DNA from: a candidate division NC10 bacterium RIFCSPLOWO2_12_FULL_66_18
GTDB taxonomy: Bacteria; Methylomirabilota; Methylomirabilia; Methylomirabilales; 2-02-FULL-66-22
DNA: 43,353 bases
Direction: 5' to 3'
NCBI GenBank assembly: GCA_001771285.1
Contig: METI01000148.1
Location: forward strand, 5,611 to 48,963
Shown here: piece by piece, positions 30,736-38,372 of the stretch
Layout: each line of letters begins with the position of its first letter
Numbering within the stretch: position 1 is the first letter of the stretch
Position numbers and translations under genes: made by a program
The notes under the pieces: model-generated
The model's input: only the letters and a program-made list of their open reading frames with translations
Databases searched by the model: none
What the model was told of the DNA's origin: nothing

Positions 30736-30972
30736 ATGAGTCCCCAGCCTGGGATCATCGAATCCAATCCGGATATCCTCGGTGGCACTCCAATCTTCGC
30801 GGGCACGCGCGTCCCGGTCCAGACCCTTATTGACTATCTCGAGGCCGGCGATCGGCTCGACGACTTTCTGGGGGACTTCCCCACGGTCAGCCGCGATCAG
30901 GCCGTCGCTGCCCTTCAACTCGCCCGGGAAGATGAGGTTGGTTCTGGCCTGGGTCGAGATACACCGGGATGA
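30736..30972 (+). CDS. DUF433 protein, orphan antitoxin with altered C-terminus
   Basis: The product has 78 residues. I-E-S-N-P-D-I-L-G-G-T-P-I-F-A-G-T-R-V-P-V-Q-T-L-I-D-Y-L-E, D-D-F-L-G-D-F-P-T-V, and R-D-Q-A-V-A-A-L-Q-L-A-R make an intact DUF433 core. CGGAGG precedes the ATG at good distance. The last 13 residues (E-V-G-S-G-L-G-R-D-T-P-G) read through DNA that in another frame is a DUF4160 remnant. The usual DUF5615 toxin partner is absent. A junction of two modules has joined here. Confidence 0.75.
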   Translation: MSPQPGIIESNPDILGGTPIFAGTRVPVQTLIDYLEAGDRLDDFLGDFPTVSRDQAVAALQLAREDEVGSGLGRDTPG

Positions 30973-31039
30973 GCTCGTGGCGGATTAGCAGGTCGCGGCG
31001 AGCGGTCAGAATCCGTTCAAGATCGAACCCTTGAGGTGA
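30932..31039 (+). pseudogene. C-terminal remnant of a DUF4160 protein with an internal stop
   Basis: Starting inside the DUF433 gene in another frame, codons read L-A-W-V-E-I-H-R-D-E-L-V-A-D, TAG, then Q-V-A-A-S-G-Q-N-P-F-K-I-E-P-L-R and TGA. DUF4160 proteins end with just this pattern (H-R-x-E-L-x-A-x-W ... I-E-P-L); the TAG replaces the expected Trp codon. The N-terminal part is missing. Its natural partner DUF2442 follows three bases later. Confidence 0.65.
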
Positions 31040-31042
31040 GCG

Positions 31043-31288
31043 ATGAATCCTAGGGTGAAATCCGTCACTGCAAGAGATGACTACACACTCGAAGTCACTT
31101 TTTCCAACGGGGAAGTTGGACTGTACGACTGCGCCCCACTCCTTGATTTCGGCGTTTTCAAGGAACTGCGTGACATCAGATACTTCAGGCAGGCCTTCGT
31201 GTCCGGCGGTACCGTCGTTTGGCCCCATAAGCAGGACATCTGTCCAGATACGCTGTATGAGGCCTCCCAGAGATTGATATCACGGTAG
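31043..31288 (+). CDS. DUF2442 protein, probable antitoxin
   Basis: The product has 81 residues. K-S-V-T-A-R-D-D-Y-T-L-E-V-T-F-S-N-G-E-V-G, then L-L-D-F-G-V-F-K-E-L-R-D, Y-F-R-Q-A-F-V, and G-G-T-V-V-W-P-H-K-Q-D-I-C-P-D-T-L-Y are the complete DUF2442 pattern. These proteins pair with DUF4160 toxins; here the toxin is reduced to a remnant just upstream. It is likely still stable as a protein but without a partner. The stop abuts attC-like site 3. Confidence 0.82.
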   Translation: MNPRVKSVTARDDYTLEVTFSNGEVGLYDCAPLLDFGVFKELRDIRYFRQAFVSGGTVVWPHKQDICPDTLYEASQRLISR

Positions 31289-31290
31289 TG

Positions 31291-31362
31291 GCCGAACCAC
31301 GGGCTCCAGCGGGCGACCCACGCATACGCATGGGCCCGCCGCTGAGCCTCATCGATGAACAT
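31291..31362 (+). other. attC-like site 3
   Basis: Three bases after the DUF2442 stop. GCCGAAC resembles the left R box. GGCTC (31302-31306), one unpaired C, then AGCGG (31308-31312) face CCGCT (31339-31343) and GAGCC (31344-31348), with inner ACCCA/TGGG pairing. A long hairpin with an extrahelical base is typical of attC. The right box is poorly conserved. Confidence 0.5.
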
Positions 31363-31447
31363 TGGCATGGATGAGAGGGTGCTATTGTCGGAAGGCCTCT
31401 GCCGGGGTGATGGACCTGCTGACGCCAGCGGGGAATGAGGTGCGGTC

Positions 31448-32689
31448 GTGCTGAAAGAAAAACGCATTCTGCTCGGGGTCACCGGGAGCATTGCGGCGTA
31501 CAAGGCGGTGGACCTCACCCGGGAACTCACGAAGCGGGGCGCGGAGGTCCAGGTGGTGATGACGGAGGCGGCCACCCGGTTCGTGGCGCCGCTCAGCTTC
31601 GAGACCCTGTCGCGGCAGCCGGTGCTCCTGGACATGTTCTCGCTGGCCTATGGGTCCCAGATCGGGCACATCGCGGCGACGGCGCACGCGGACCTGTTCG
31701 TCATCGCCCCGGCCACGGCCCACACCATCGCCAAGCTGGCCCACGGCCTGGCTAATGACTTCATCACCAACATCTACTTGGCCAGCCGCTGTCCCATTCT
31801 CCTGGCGCCCGCCATGGACAGCGACATGTATCAGCACGCTGTGGTCCAGGAGAACCTGGCCCGATTGCGCGACCGGGGCGTCCACATCGTGGGGCCGGCC
31901 AGCGGGGAGCTGGCGTCGGGGCTCACGGGACCGGGACGCCTGGTGGAACCGGCAGACATCGTCGAGGCCATCGAACGGCTGCTCGAGTCCTCCCGGGATC
32001 TGGTCGGTGAGGTTGTCCTGGTCACGGCGGGCCCCACGCGGGAACCCCTGGACCCGGTCCGCTACCTGTCGAATCGCTCCTCGGGAAAGATGGGCTATGC
32101 CATCGCCGAGGCGGCCGGTCTCCGTGGGGCGCGGGTGATTTTGGTCAGCGGCCCCACATCCCTCCCCCCGCCCCGGGGTGCGGACCTGAACCGGGTGGAG
32201 ACGGCGCAGGAGATGCACGACGCGGTTCTGTCAGAGCTGGAGGCCGCCACGGTGGTGATCAAGGCGGCCGCGGTGGCGGACTACCGGCCGAAGCAGGTGG
32301 CGAGCCGGAAGATCAAGAAGGACGAGACCGTCCCCGAGGTCACGCTGGAGTCCACGCCCGATATCCTGGCGGAGGTGGGGAAGCGGAAGGGCCGGCGGAT
32401 CCTGGTGGGCTTCGCCGCCGAGACGGATGATCTGGTGGCCAACGCCCGGAAGAAGCTGCAGCGGAAGAACCTGGACCTGATGGTGGCCAACGACCTCCGC
32501 CAGCCCGGCGCGGGCTTTGACAGCGACACCAACGTGGTGAAGATCCTGGACGCCCGGGGGGGCGTGGAGGAACTTCCACTGCTCTCGAAACGCGTGGTGG
32601 CCGACCGGATCCTCGACCGGGTGGTGCAGCTCCTGAAACAGCGGAACCAGCGAGCGGAAACCGGAAACCGGAAATTGGAAACTGGCTAA
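31448..32689 (+). CDS. coaBC: Bifunctional phosphopantothenoylcysteine decarboxylase / phosphopantothenate-cysteine ligase
   Basis: The product has 413 residues, starting at GTG. The N-terminal flavoprotein half has [23 protein letters not shown] (about 118) and [13 protein letters not shown]. The Cys of the classical L-A-C-G motif is Ser here, and the classical P-A-M-N is P-A-M-D; both variants occur together in some bacterial clades. The ligase half has [22 protein letters not shown] and [10 protein letters not shown]. It makes 4'-phosphopantetheine for coenzyme A. The last dozen residues ([12 protein letters not shown]) come from an intergenic-type tandem repeat. Confidence 0.93.
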   Translation: MLKEKRILLGVTGSIAAYKAVDLTRELTKRGAEVQVVMTEAATRFVAPLSFETLSRQPVLLDMFSLAYGSQIGHIAATAHADLFVIAPATAHTIAKLAHGLANDFITNIYLASRCPILLAPAMDSDMYQHAVVQENLARLRDRGVHIVGPASGELASGLTGPGRLVEPADIVEAIERLLESSRDLVGEVVLVTAGPTREPLDPVRYLSNRSSGKMGYAIAEAAGLRGARVILVSGPTSLPPPRGADLNRVETAQEMHDAVLSELEAATVVIKAAAVADYRPKQVASRKIKKDETVPEVTLESTPDILAEVGKRKGRRILVGFAAETDDLVANARKKLQRKNLDLMVANDLRQPGAGFDSDTNVVKILDARGGVEELPLLSKRVVADRILDRVVQLLKQRNQRAETGNRKLETG

Positions 32690-32738
32690 GGCGCCTCCCC
32701 ACCAGTTTCCAACTTCCAACTTCCAGTTTCCATTTTCC
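32654..32738. repeat. Word-repeat hairpin GGAAACTGG / CCAGTTTCC spanning the coaBC stop
   Basis: Tandem words GGAAACC, GGAAACC, GGAAATT, GGAAACTGG on the left, and CCAGTTTCC, AACTTCC, AACTTCC, AGTTTCC on the right. TTGGAAACTGG (32675-32685) and CCAGTTTCCAA (32702-32712) make an 11 bp stem. The coaBC stop lies in the loop. Confidence 0.8.
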
Positions 32739-32750
32739 CAGGGAGCGGGC

Positions 32751-33467
32751 ATGGCCAGCGATCCTCGGACAGCGTTGCGTGAGATCGTGGGTGAGGTCCG
32801 CGCGTACCTCGAAGCGCAACGCAAAATGGGTCTGGAGTACACGGACGTCCGGTGGCCGGAGTCGCCGGCCCCGGCCCGCCGCCTGACCCTGAGTGAGGTG
32901 CGCGAGGAGCTGGGGGAGTGCACCCGGTGCAAGCTGCACCGGCACCGGACCCAGATCGTCTTCGGCGTCGGCAACCCGAACGCCCGCCTGGTTTTCGTGG
33001 GTGAGGCGCCGGGCGCGGACGAGGACGCCCAGGGCGAGCCCTTCGTGGGCCGGGCCGGCCAGCTCCTCACCAAAATCATCCAGGCCATGGGGATGCAGCG
33101 CGAAGACGTCTACATCTGTAACATCATCAAGTGCCGCCCGCCCAGCAACCGGACCCCCGAGAGCGACGAGATCCTGGCCTGCCAGCCGTTCCTCCTGAAG
33201 CAACTCCAGGCCATCGGCCCCCAGTTCATCTGCGCGCTGGGCGGGCCCGCGACCCAGACGCTGCTCCGGACCAAGGAGCCCATCTCGCGCCTGCGAGGGA
33301 GGTTCTACGACTTTCATGGGATCCCGCTGTTGCCCACCTATCACCCGGCGTTCCTGCTGCGCAATCCCCGCGAGAAGAAGACGGTGTGGGAGGACATGAA
33401 GCTCCTCCTGCTCGAGATGCAGCGCGCCGGCCCGCAAGCTCTGGCACCCGGGGAATCGGGCAGCTAG
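32751..33467 (+). CDS. Uracil-DNA glycosylase, family 4 (iron-sulfur)
   Basis: The product has 238 residues. C57-x2-C60 in E-C-T-R-C-K-L, and C128 and C144 fifteen residues apart, give the four ligands of the 4Fe-4S cluster. [23 protein letters not shown] is motif 1, and [10 protein letters not shown] motif 2. It removes uracil from DNA, guarding a GC-rich genome against cytosine deamination. About 50 extra N-terminal residues precede the domain, as in many family-4 members. It lies between coaBC and priA, separated from each by repeat hairpins. Confidence 0.93.
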   Translation: MASDPRTALREIVGEVRAYLEAQRKMGLEYTDVRWPESPAPARRLTLSEVREELGECTRCKLHRHRTQIVFGVGNPNARLVFVGEAPGADEDAQGEPFVGRAGQLLTKIIQAMGMQREDVYICNIIKCRPPSNRTPESDEILACQPFLLKQLQAIGPQFICALGGPATQTLLRTKEPISRLRGRFYDFHGIPLLPTYHPAFLLRNPREKKTVWEDMKLLLLEMQRAGPQALAPGESGS

Positions 33468-33554
33468 GCAATCAGGCAACTCGGCAACGCGGAACCCCTG
33501 ATGGCCAGATTGCCGAATTGCCAGATCGCCTGGTTGCCAGATTGCCTGACTGCC
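33467..33554. repeat. Word-repeat inverted array of GGCAA/TTGCC words
   Basis: The segments at 33467-33488 and 33533-33554 are inverted copies that pair at 18 of 22 positions, built from words GGCAATCA, GGCAACTC, GGCAAC. Further inverted words (ATTGCCGAATTGCC) lie between. It begins at the last base of the UDG stop and ends 10 bases before priA. Confidence 0.8.
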
Positions 33555-33564
33555 CGGATGAGAG

Positions 33565-36000
33565 ATGACGACCCCGAAGCCCGCCTACGTTGACGTGGTC
33601 TTCCCCACATCGGTGGAGACGCCCCTCACCTACCGCGTACCGGAAGAGTGGCGCGAGCTCGCGGTGCCTGGAAAGCGCGCCCTGGTTCCACTGGGCCGGC
33701 GTCCGGTGACCGGCTACCTGGTGGGCACGCGGGATCGGTCGCCGGTTGCGGACACGAAGGACCTGCGCGAGATCCTGGATGCCGAGCCTCTCCTGGATGC
33801 GCACCTCCTCGAACTCACCCGATGGGTGGCGGACTATTACCTCTGCCCCTGGGGGGAAGTGATCCGGACGGCCCTGCCGCCCGGGATCGACAGCCTGACG
33901 CGCCAGATGGTTCGCCTGACGCCTGCGGGGGCCGCCGCCATGGACGGTGGCAGCCTTTTGCGTCCCGGGGAGCGGGAAGTCCTGGCGTTTCTCCGGGTCC
34001 GGGGGGAGGCGGCGCTTCCGGCGCTCTCGCGCCGCTGGCGACAGGCCCGCGGCGTTGTGCACGCCCTGGCCCGGCGCGGCCTGGTGGAGCTCATCGGAGA
34101 GGTGCGACCCCCCCGCATCCGCCCGCTCACCGCCCCGTACTGCTTCCTCGCCCCCGGCGTGGACCCCGAGTCTGCCCCACTGCCTCCGCGGGCCAGCAAG
34201 CAACGCGCGATCCTCCGGACGCTGGCGGCCGCGGGCAGGGGGCTGCCCAGGGCCGAGGCGGCCGCGGGCAGCCCGGCCGCCCTCGCGGCGCTGATCCGGC
34301 AGGGTCTCGTGCACGTCCGCGAGGTGGAGGTCACGCGCGATCCCTTCGCGTTTCCCGAGGGGCGGGAGCCGACGGATCTCCCCCGGGAGCTCACTGCGGC
34401 CCAGGCGGAGGCGGTGGCGCTCTCCACGTCGGCGCTCGCGGAGCGCCGGTTCCTCCCGGTGCTCCTTCACGGGGTCACCGGGTCCGGCAAGACGGAGGTG
34501 TACCTTCAGGCGATCCAGGCCGCCCTGGCGCAGGGGCGCCAGGCCCTGGTCCTGGTGCCGGAGATCGCCCTCACGCCCCTCACGGTGCGGCGATTCCTGG
34601 CGCGCTTCGGCGGCCGCGTGGCGGTCCTGCACAGCGGCCTGCGGGGCGGCGAACGCTACGACGCCTGGCGCCGGATCCGGCGCGGCCAGGCGGACATCGT
34701 GGTGGGGGCGCGCTCGGCCGTCTTTGCGCCGCTGCCCGCCCTCGGTATCGTGGTCGTGGACGAGGAGCACGACCCCTCTTACAAGCAGGAAGAGGTCCCA
34801 CGCTACCACGGCCGCGACGTGGCCATCATGCGGGCCAAGCTGCTCGGGGCGCCGGTGATCCTGGGATCGGCCACCCCCTCGCTGGAGAGCTTTCAGCGGG
34901 CCCAGGGGGGGCGCTACGGGCTGGCCCGCTTGCCCCAGCGCATCGAGGCACGGCCGCTCCCCCGAGTGGAGATCGTGGACCTGCGCCGCGTGGAGGGAGG
35001 CGACCGCCTGCTCTCGCCGGCCCTGTGCGCGGCCCTGGCGGAGTGCCTGGCGCGGGGCGAGCAGTCACTGCTCTTCCTCAACCGCCGAGGATTCTCGACG
35101 CTGCTCCTGTGTCAGGAGTGCGGGTCCGTGCTGGGCTGTCCCCGATGCAGCGTCTCCCTGACCCACCACGCCACCCGGGGCCGCCTGCGCTGCCACACCT
35201 GCGACTTCGAGCGGCGACCGCCGGAGCGCTGCCCGCAGTGTCAGGGGAGCCGGTTGCGCTATCTCGGCTTCGGGACGCAGCAGCTCGAGGTGGCGGTCCA
35301 GGAGCGCTTTCCCCGGGCGCGGGTCGCGCGCATGGACCGGGACACCGCAGGGACGTGGCAGGCTGCGGCGCGCATTCTGGAGGACCTGGAGCAGGGGGCG
35401 ATTGATATCCTGGTGGGGACCCAGATGATCGGAAAGGGCCACGACGTCCCCAACGTGACCCTGGTCGGAGTCGTCTCGGCCGACATGGCGCTCCACCTTC
35501 CGGACTTCCGGGCGGGCGAGCGCACCTTCGCCCTGTTGACGCAGGTGGTGGGCCGGGCCGGGCGGGGCGACCGACCCGGCCTGGCGCTCATCCAGACCTT
35601 CAATCCGGATCACTATATCCTGCGTGCCGTGCAGATGCAGGATTACGCCGCCCTGTGGGAGGCGGAGAGCCGCTTGCGGCGCGAGCAGGAGCTTCCGCCA
35701 TTCGCGCGGGCTGTCCTGGCGGTGCTGAGCAGCCCGCAGGCGGATGCGGCCGAGGCAGCGGCAAAGGAGTTCGTGCGGCTCCTCGGCGCGCGGGGGATCG
35801 GGGCCGGCCACCTGAACGGCCCAGCGCCCGCGCCACTCTATCGGGTCCGCGGGCGCTACCGGTGGCACCTCTTGGTACGCGGGCCGGATGCCGGCCGCCT
35901 CCGCTCCGCCGTGAGCGAAGCCGGCCGGCGACTCCGGGCCTCCCCGGCAGGACGAGGCGTCCGCCTGGATCTGGACGTGGATCCGGTATCCGTCTGTTGA
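33565..36000 (+). CDS. priA: Primosomal protein N' (replication restart helicase PriA)
   Basis: The product has 811 residues, slightly longer than usual. The N-terminal 3'-DNA-binding region has Y-V-D-V-V-F-P-T-S-V-E-T-P-L-T-Y-R-V-P. Walker A is G-V-T-G-S-G-K-T-E-V-Y (about 300), Walker B V-V-D-E-E-H-D-P-S-Y-K-Q (about 398). Eight zinc-binding cysteines lie around 515-565 (C-x2-C, C-x2-C, C-x2-C, C-x2-C). Then V-G-T-Q-M-I-G-K-G-H-D and Q-V-V-G-R-A-G-R-G of helicase motifs V and VI. PriA reloads the replisome at stalled forks. Nothing unusual apart from the repeat array upstream. Confidence 0.96.
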   Translation: MTTPKPAYVDVVFPTSVETPLTYRVPEEWRELAVPGKRALVPLGRRPVTGYLVGTRDRSPVADTKDLREILDAEPLLDAHLLELTRWVADYYLCPWGEVIRTALPPGIDSLTRQMVRLTPAGAAAMDGGSLLRPGEREVLAFLRVRGEAALPALSRRWRQARGVVHALARRGLVELIGEVRPPRIRPLTAPYCFLAPGVDPESAPLPPRASKQRAILRTLAAAGRGLPRAEAAAGSPAALAALIRQGLVHVREVEVTRDPFAFPEGREPTDLPRELTAAQAEAVALSTSALAERRFLPVLLHGVTGSGKTEVYLQAIQAALAQGRQALVLVPEIALTPLTVRRFLARFGGRVAVLHSGLRGGERYDAWRRIRRGQADIVVGARSAVFAPLPALGIVVVDEEHDPSYKQEEVPRYHGRDVAIMRAKLLGAPVILGSATPSLESFQRAQGGRYGLARLPQRIEARPLPRVEIVDLRRVEGGDRLLSPALCAALAECLARGEQSLLFLNRRGFSTLLLCQECGSVLGCPRCSVSLTHHATRGRLRCHTCDFERRPPERCPQCQGSRLRYLGFGTQQLEVAVQERFPRARVARMDRDTAGTWQAAARILEDLEQGAIDILVGTQMIGKGHDVPNVTLVGVVSADMALHLPDFRAGERTFALLTQVVGRAGRGDRPGLALIQTFNPDHYILRAVQMQDYAALWEAESRLRREQELPPFARAVLAVLSSPQADAAEAAAKEFVRLLGARGIGAGHLNGPAPAPLYRVRGRYRWHLLVRGPDAGRLRSAVSEAGRRLRASPAGRGVRLDLDVDPVSVC

Positions 36001-36223
36001 CCGGGCGCGCCTCATCTTTCCCCGGGACCGCAGAATCGCGACCCAGCACAGATGACATCGATTTTCTGCCGCGGTGGATCCGCGCGACCCTTTCCTTGAA
36101 CGCCCCGCGAGGCCCCGCCCATCAGCACTCGAGAGACCCTTTGGCGTTCCCCCACCCCCCCGTGCGGGATCATTCCAACGGGCGAATCGGTACCATCCCG
36201 ATCAGTCGGGGGGGGAAATTCCG

Positions 36224-36251
36224 TTGACTTCGGGTTAACGGTCGCTATAGT
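36224..36251 (+). promoter_or_regulatory. Sigma-70 promoter of the HEAT-repeat gene
   Basis: TTGACT (36224-36229), 16-base spacer, TATAGT (36246-36251). Transcription would start near 36258, with a leader of about 65 bases before the ATG at 36323. The rest of the 320-base gap after priA shows no gene. Confidence 0.75.
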
Positions 36252-36322
36252 TGCGATTACGTGGGGGGCTGCAGGATGTAGTGGATGCGAAGTTGCGACC
36301 GACACGGGCGGAAGGCGTGGTG

Positions 36323-38296
36323 ATGGAGAGAGAGGGGCAAGCGGCGGGACCGACGTCGGGCGCCCCCGGGCCGGCCTTCGTGAAGGATCTCGAGGGGCTC
36401 CTGGTCACCCTTCGCCGATCCTCGAAGGACCTGTCCTTTTATCCGCCGGGGCATCCCCTGTTGAATCGCTCGCTGGAGCGTGCCGTGAGCCAGCTCCGTG
36501 GGGTGGTGGACGCCCGCGCGCCCCTTGCGCTGGTTGTCAGCCGGATGGGATTCAGCATCGAAGGGCGTCCCGTCGGCGCAGAGAACCAGCAGATCGTCTC
36601 CATGGCAGGCGAGCTCTTCGTGATGCGCGTCCAGCGCATCTTCTTCGCCCAAGAGGTCGAGTCGCACGAGGTGGCTGCCTTTCTGCAGATGCTCACCAGC
36701 GACCCCAAGCTTATTTTCCAGGCAGGGGGGCCCGCAAAGTTTCTGGCGGCGCACGACGTCCGCCGGATTCAGGTGAACGAGTTCGAATTCCAGCGCCTCG
36801 GTGAGGCCTCGGGTTCCGGGGGGCGAGGGACCGGGACCGGTGCCGGGGGCGGAGGGGAGATCGGGCAGGGAGGGACCGGTGGAGGTGGCGGCGGGCAGGG
36901 GGCTGGCGCAGGCGGGGCGGGCGGTCCCGGCGAGATCGGCGCGGCCGAGGCCGGAGAAGCGGGTCCGGCCGGCCAGGGGCTCGAGGCAGGCGCGGCCGGG
37001 CCGGGGCAGGCGGCCCATATGGGCGGCACGGTGGGCGGACTCGGGCTCGTGGGTGCTGCGGGTGGGGCCACGGGGGTCGGCGTCTCGGACCCTGCCCTCG
37101 CAGGTCAGGGATCGGGGGTCCAGGATGGCCCAGGGGCGGGCGGCCCGGCAGGTGGAGCTGGACACGGAGGCGGCGCGTCTGCGCAGCCAACGGCCGGGCC
37201 CGGGGCGGGCCAGGAGCCTTCGATCGCAGAGGCGCTCCTGGCGTCCCTCAAGTCCAAGGAAGAGCAGACGGTTGATTCCCTCCTCCGGCGGCTCGAGGCC
37301 GAGGCCGCCTCGGGCGGCGTGGCGGGGTACGAGTGGGCGGCCACGCGGCTCGAGACGGCTGCCACTCAGGCCGCCGGTGAGGGACGCCTGACCGAGGTCG
37401 TGGTGATCCTGCGGAGTTTTCTCCGGCACCGGCAGGACGAGAACCTCAAAGCGCCGATTCGCGAGCGGGCGGCACAGGCGGTGGACGCAGTCGCGACTGA
37501 GGGAACTGTGGCCTCCCTGATCGAGCAGCTTGGGAGTCCGGGCACTGTATCGGGGGCGGAACTCGCGGAGGTCCTGGTGGGTCTGGGAGCCACCGCGATT
37601 CCCCCGCTGCTGGGCCGCCTGGCCGCCGAGGATCAGGAGGCGACGCGCACGCAGCTCGTGGAGATCCTGGGCCGGTTCCGGGAGGTGGCGCTTCCCCACC
37701 TCACCGAGGCGGTGCAGCAGGCGGGTCAGGATCTGGCGTGTGACCTGGCCAGGATCCTGGGCGAGATCGGCGGGGAAACCGGCGTGGCTCTCCTGGGCCG
37801 CCTGGTCCGGCACCGAGAGGTGCAAGTCCGCACCGAGGCGGTCCGCGGGCTCGCGCAAATTGGGGCGACGTCGGCCCACAGGTTGCTCATGCAGGCCCTC
37901 CGGGATCCGGATACGAGCGTGGTCGAGTTGGCCCTCGGCTTCCTCGGAGCGGCGCGGGTGCGGCAATCCGTCCCTGCGATCCTGCGCCTGGCGGGTCAGC
38001 CAGTTCTGGCGGGATCGGCCTTCACCGTGCGAAAGGCCGCCGTGGTGGCCCTCGGCGCCGTGGGGGACCCGGCCCTGGTCTCATTCCTGACCAGGCTGCT
38101 GTACACGCGGACATGGTTCCGCCGGGCCGCCGGCGACGAGATTCGCCTGGCGGCGGCCCAGGCCCTGTTGAGCATGGGACGGCCCGAGGCGCGCGAGGCG
38201 CTCGAGAAGGGCTCGCGTTCCCGCCGGGGGGACGTCCGGCGTGCCTGCACCGCCGCACTCCAGAAGGGGGTCACCACTGCGCCTGCCAATCCGTGA
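36323..38296 (+). CDS. HEAT-repeat protein with a Y-P-P-x-H-P N-terminal domain and a long glycine-rich linker
   Basis: The product has 657 residues in three parts. Residues 20-130 share a domain with the next gene: L-E-G-L-L-V-T-L-R-R-S-S-K-D-L-S-F-Y-P-P-G-H-P, then G-F-S-I-E-G-R-P-V-G. Residues about 162-300 are almost only Gly, Ala, Pro, Gln and Ser, a disordered linker. From about 330 on, HEAT/PBS-lyase-like helical repeats read A-x-x-x-L-G-x-x-G-x-x-x-x-P-x-L-x-x-x-L-x-D-x. It has no signal peptide and is probably a cytoplasmic scaffold. The start at 36323 is consistent with the promoter; an upstream TTG lies on the -10 box. It is probably co-transcribed with the HD-GYP gene 76 bases downstream. 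Confidence 0.75.
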   Translation: MEREGQAAGPTSGAPGPAFVKDLEGLLVTLRRSSKDLSFYPPGHPLLNRSLERAVSQLRGVVDARAPLALVVSRMGFSIEGRPVGAENQQIVSMAGELFVMRVQRIFFAQEVESHEVAAFLQMLTSDPKLIFQAGGPAKFLAAHDVRRIQVNEFEFQRLGEASGSGGRGTGTGAGGGGEIGQGGTGGGGGGQGAGAGGAGGPGEIGAAEAGEAGPAGQGLEAGAAGPGQAAHMGGTVGGLGLVGAAGGATGVGVSDPALAGQGSGVQDGPGAGGPAGGAGHGGGASAQPTAGPGAGQEPSIAEALLASLKSKEEQTVDSLLRRLEAEAASGGVAGYEWAATRLETAATQAAGEGRLTEVVVILRSFLRHRQDENLKAPIRERAAQAVDAVATEGTVASLIEQLGSPGTVSGAELAEVLVGLGATAIPPLLGRLAAEDQEATRTQLVEILGRFREVALPHLTEAVQQAGQDLACDLARILGEIGGETGVALLGRLVRHREVQVRTEAVRGLAQIGATSAHRLLMQALRDPDTSVVELALGFLGAARVRQSVPAILRLAGQPVLAGSAFTVRKAAVVALGAVGDPALVSFLTRLLYTRTWFRRAAGDEIRLAAAQALLSMGRPEAREALEKGSRSRRGDVRRACTAALQKGVTTAPANP

Positions 38297-38372
38297 CACC
38301 GTGACCGCGGGCGACGGGACTGCCTGGATCCCAGGCGCCGTCCTTGCGGGGACGTGACCCGGGGACTCGCTC

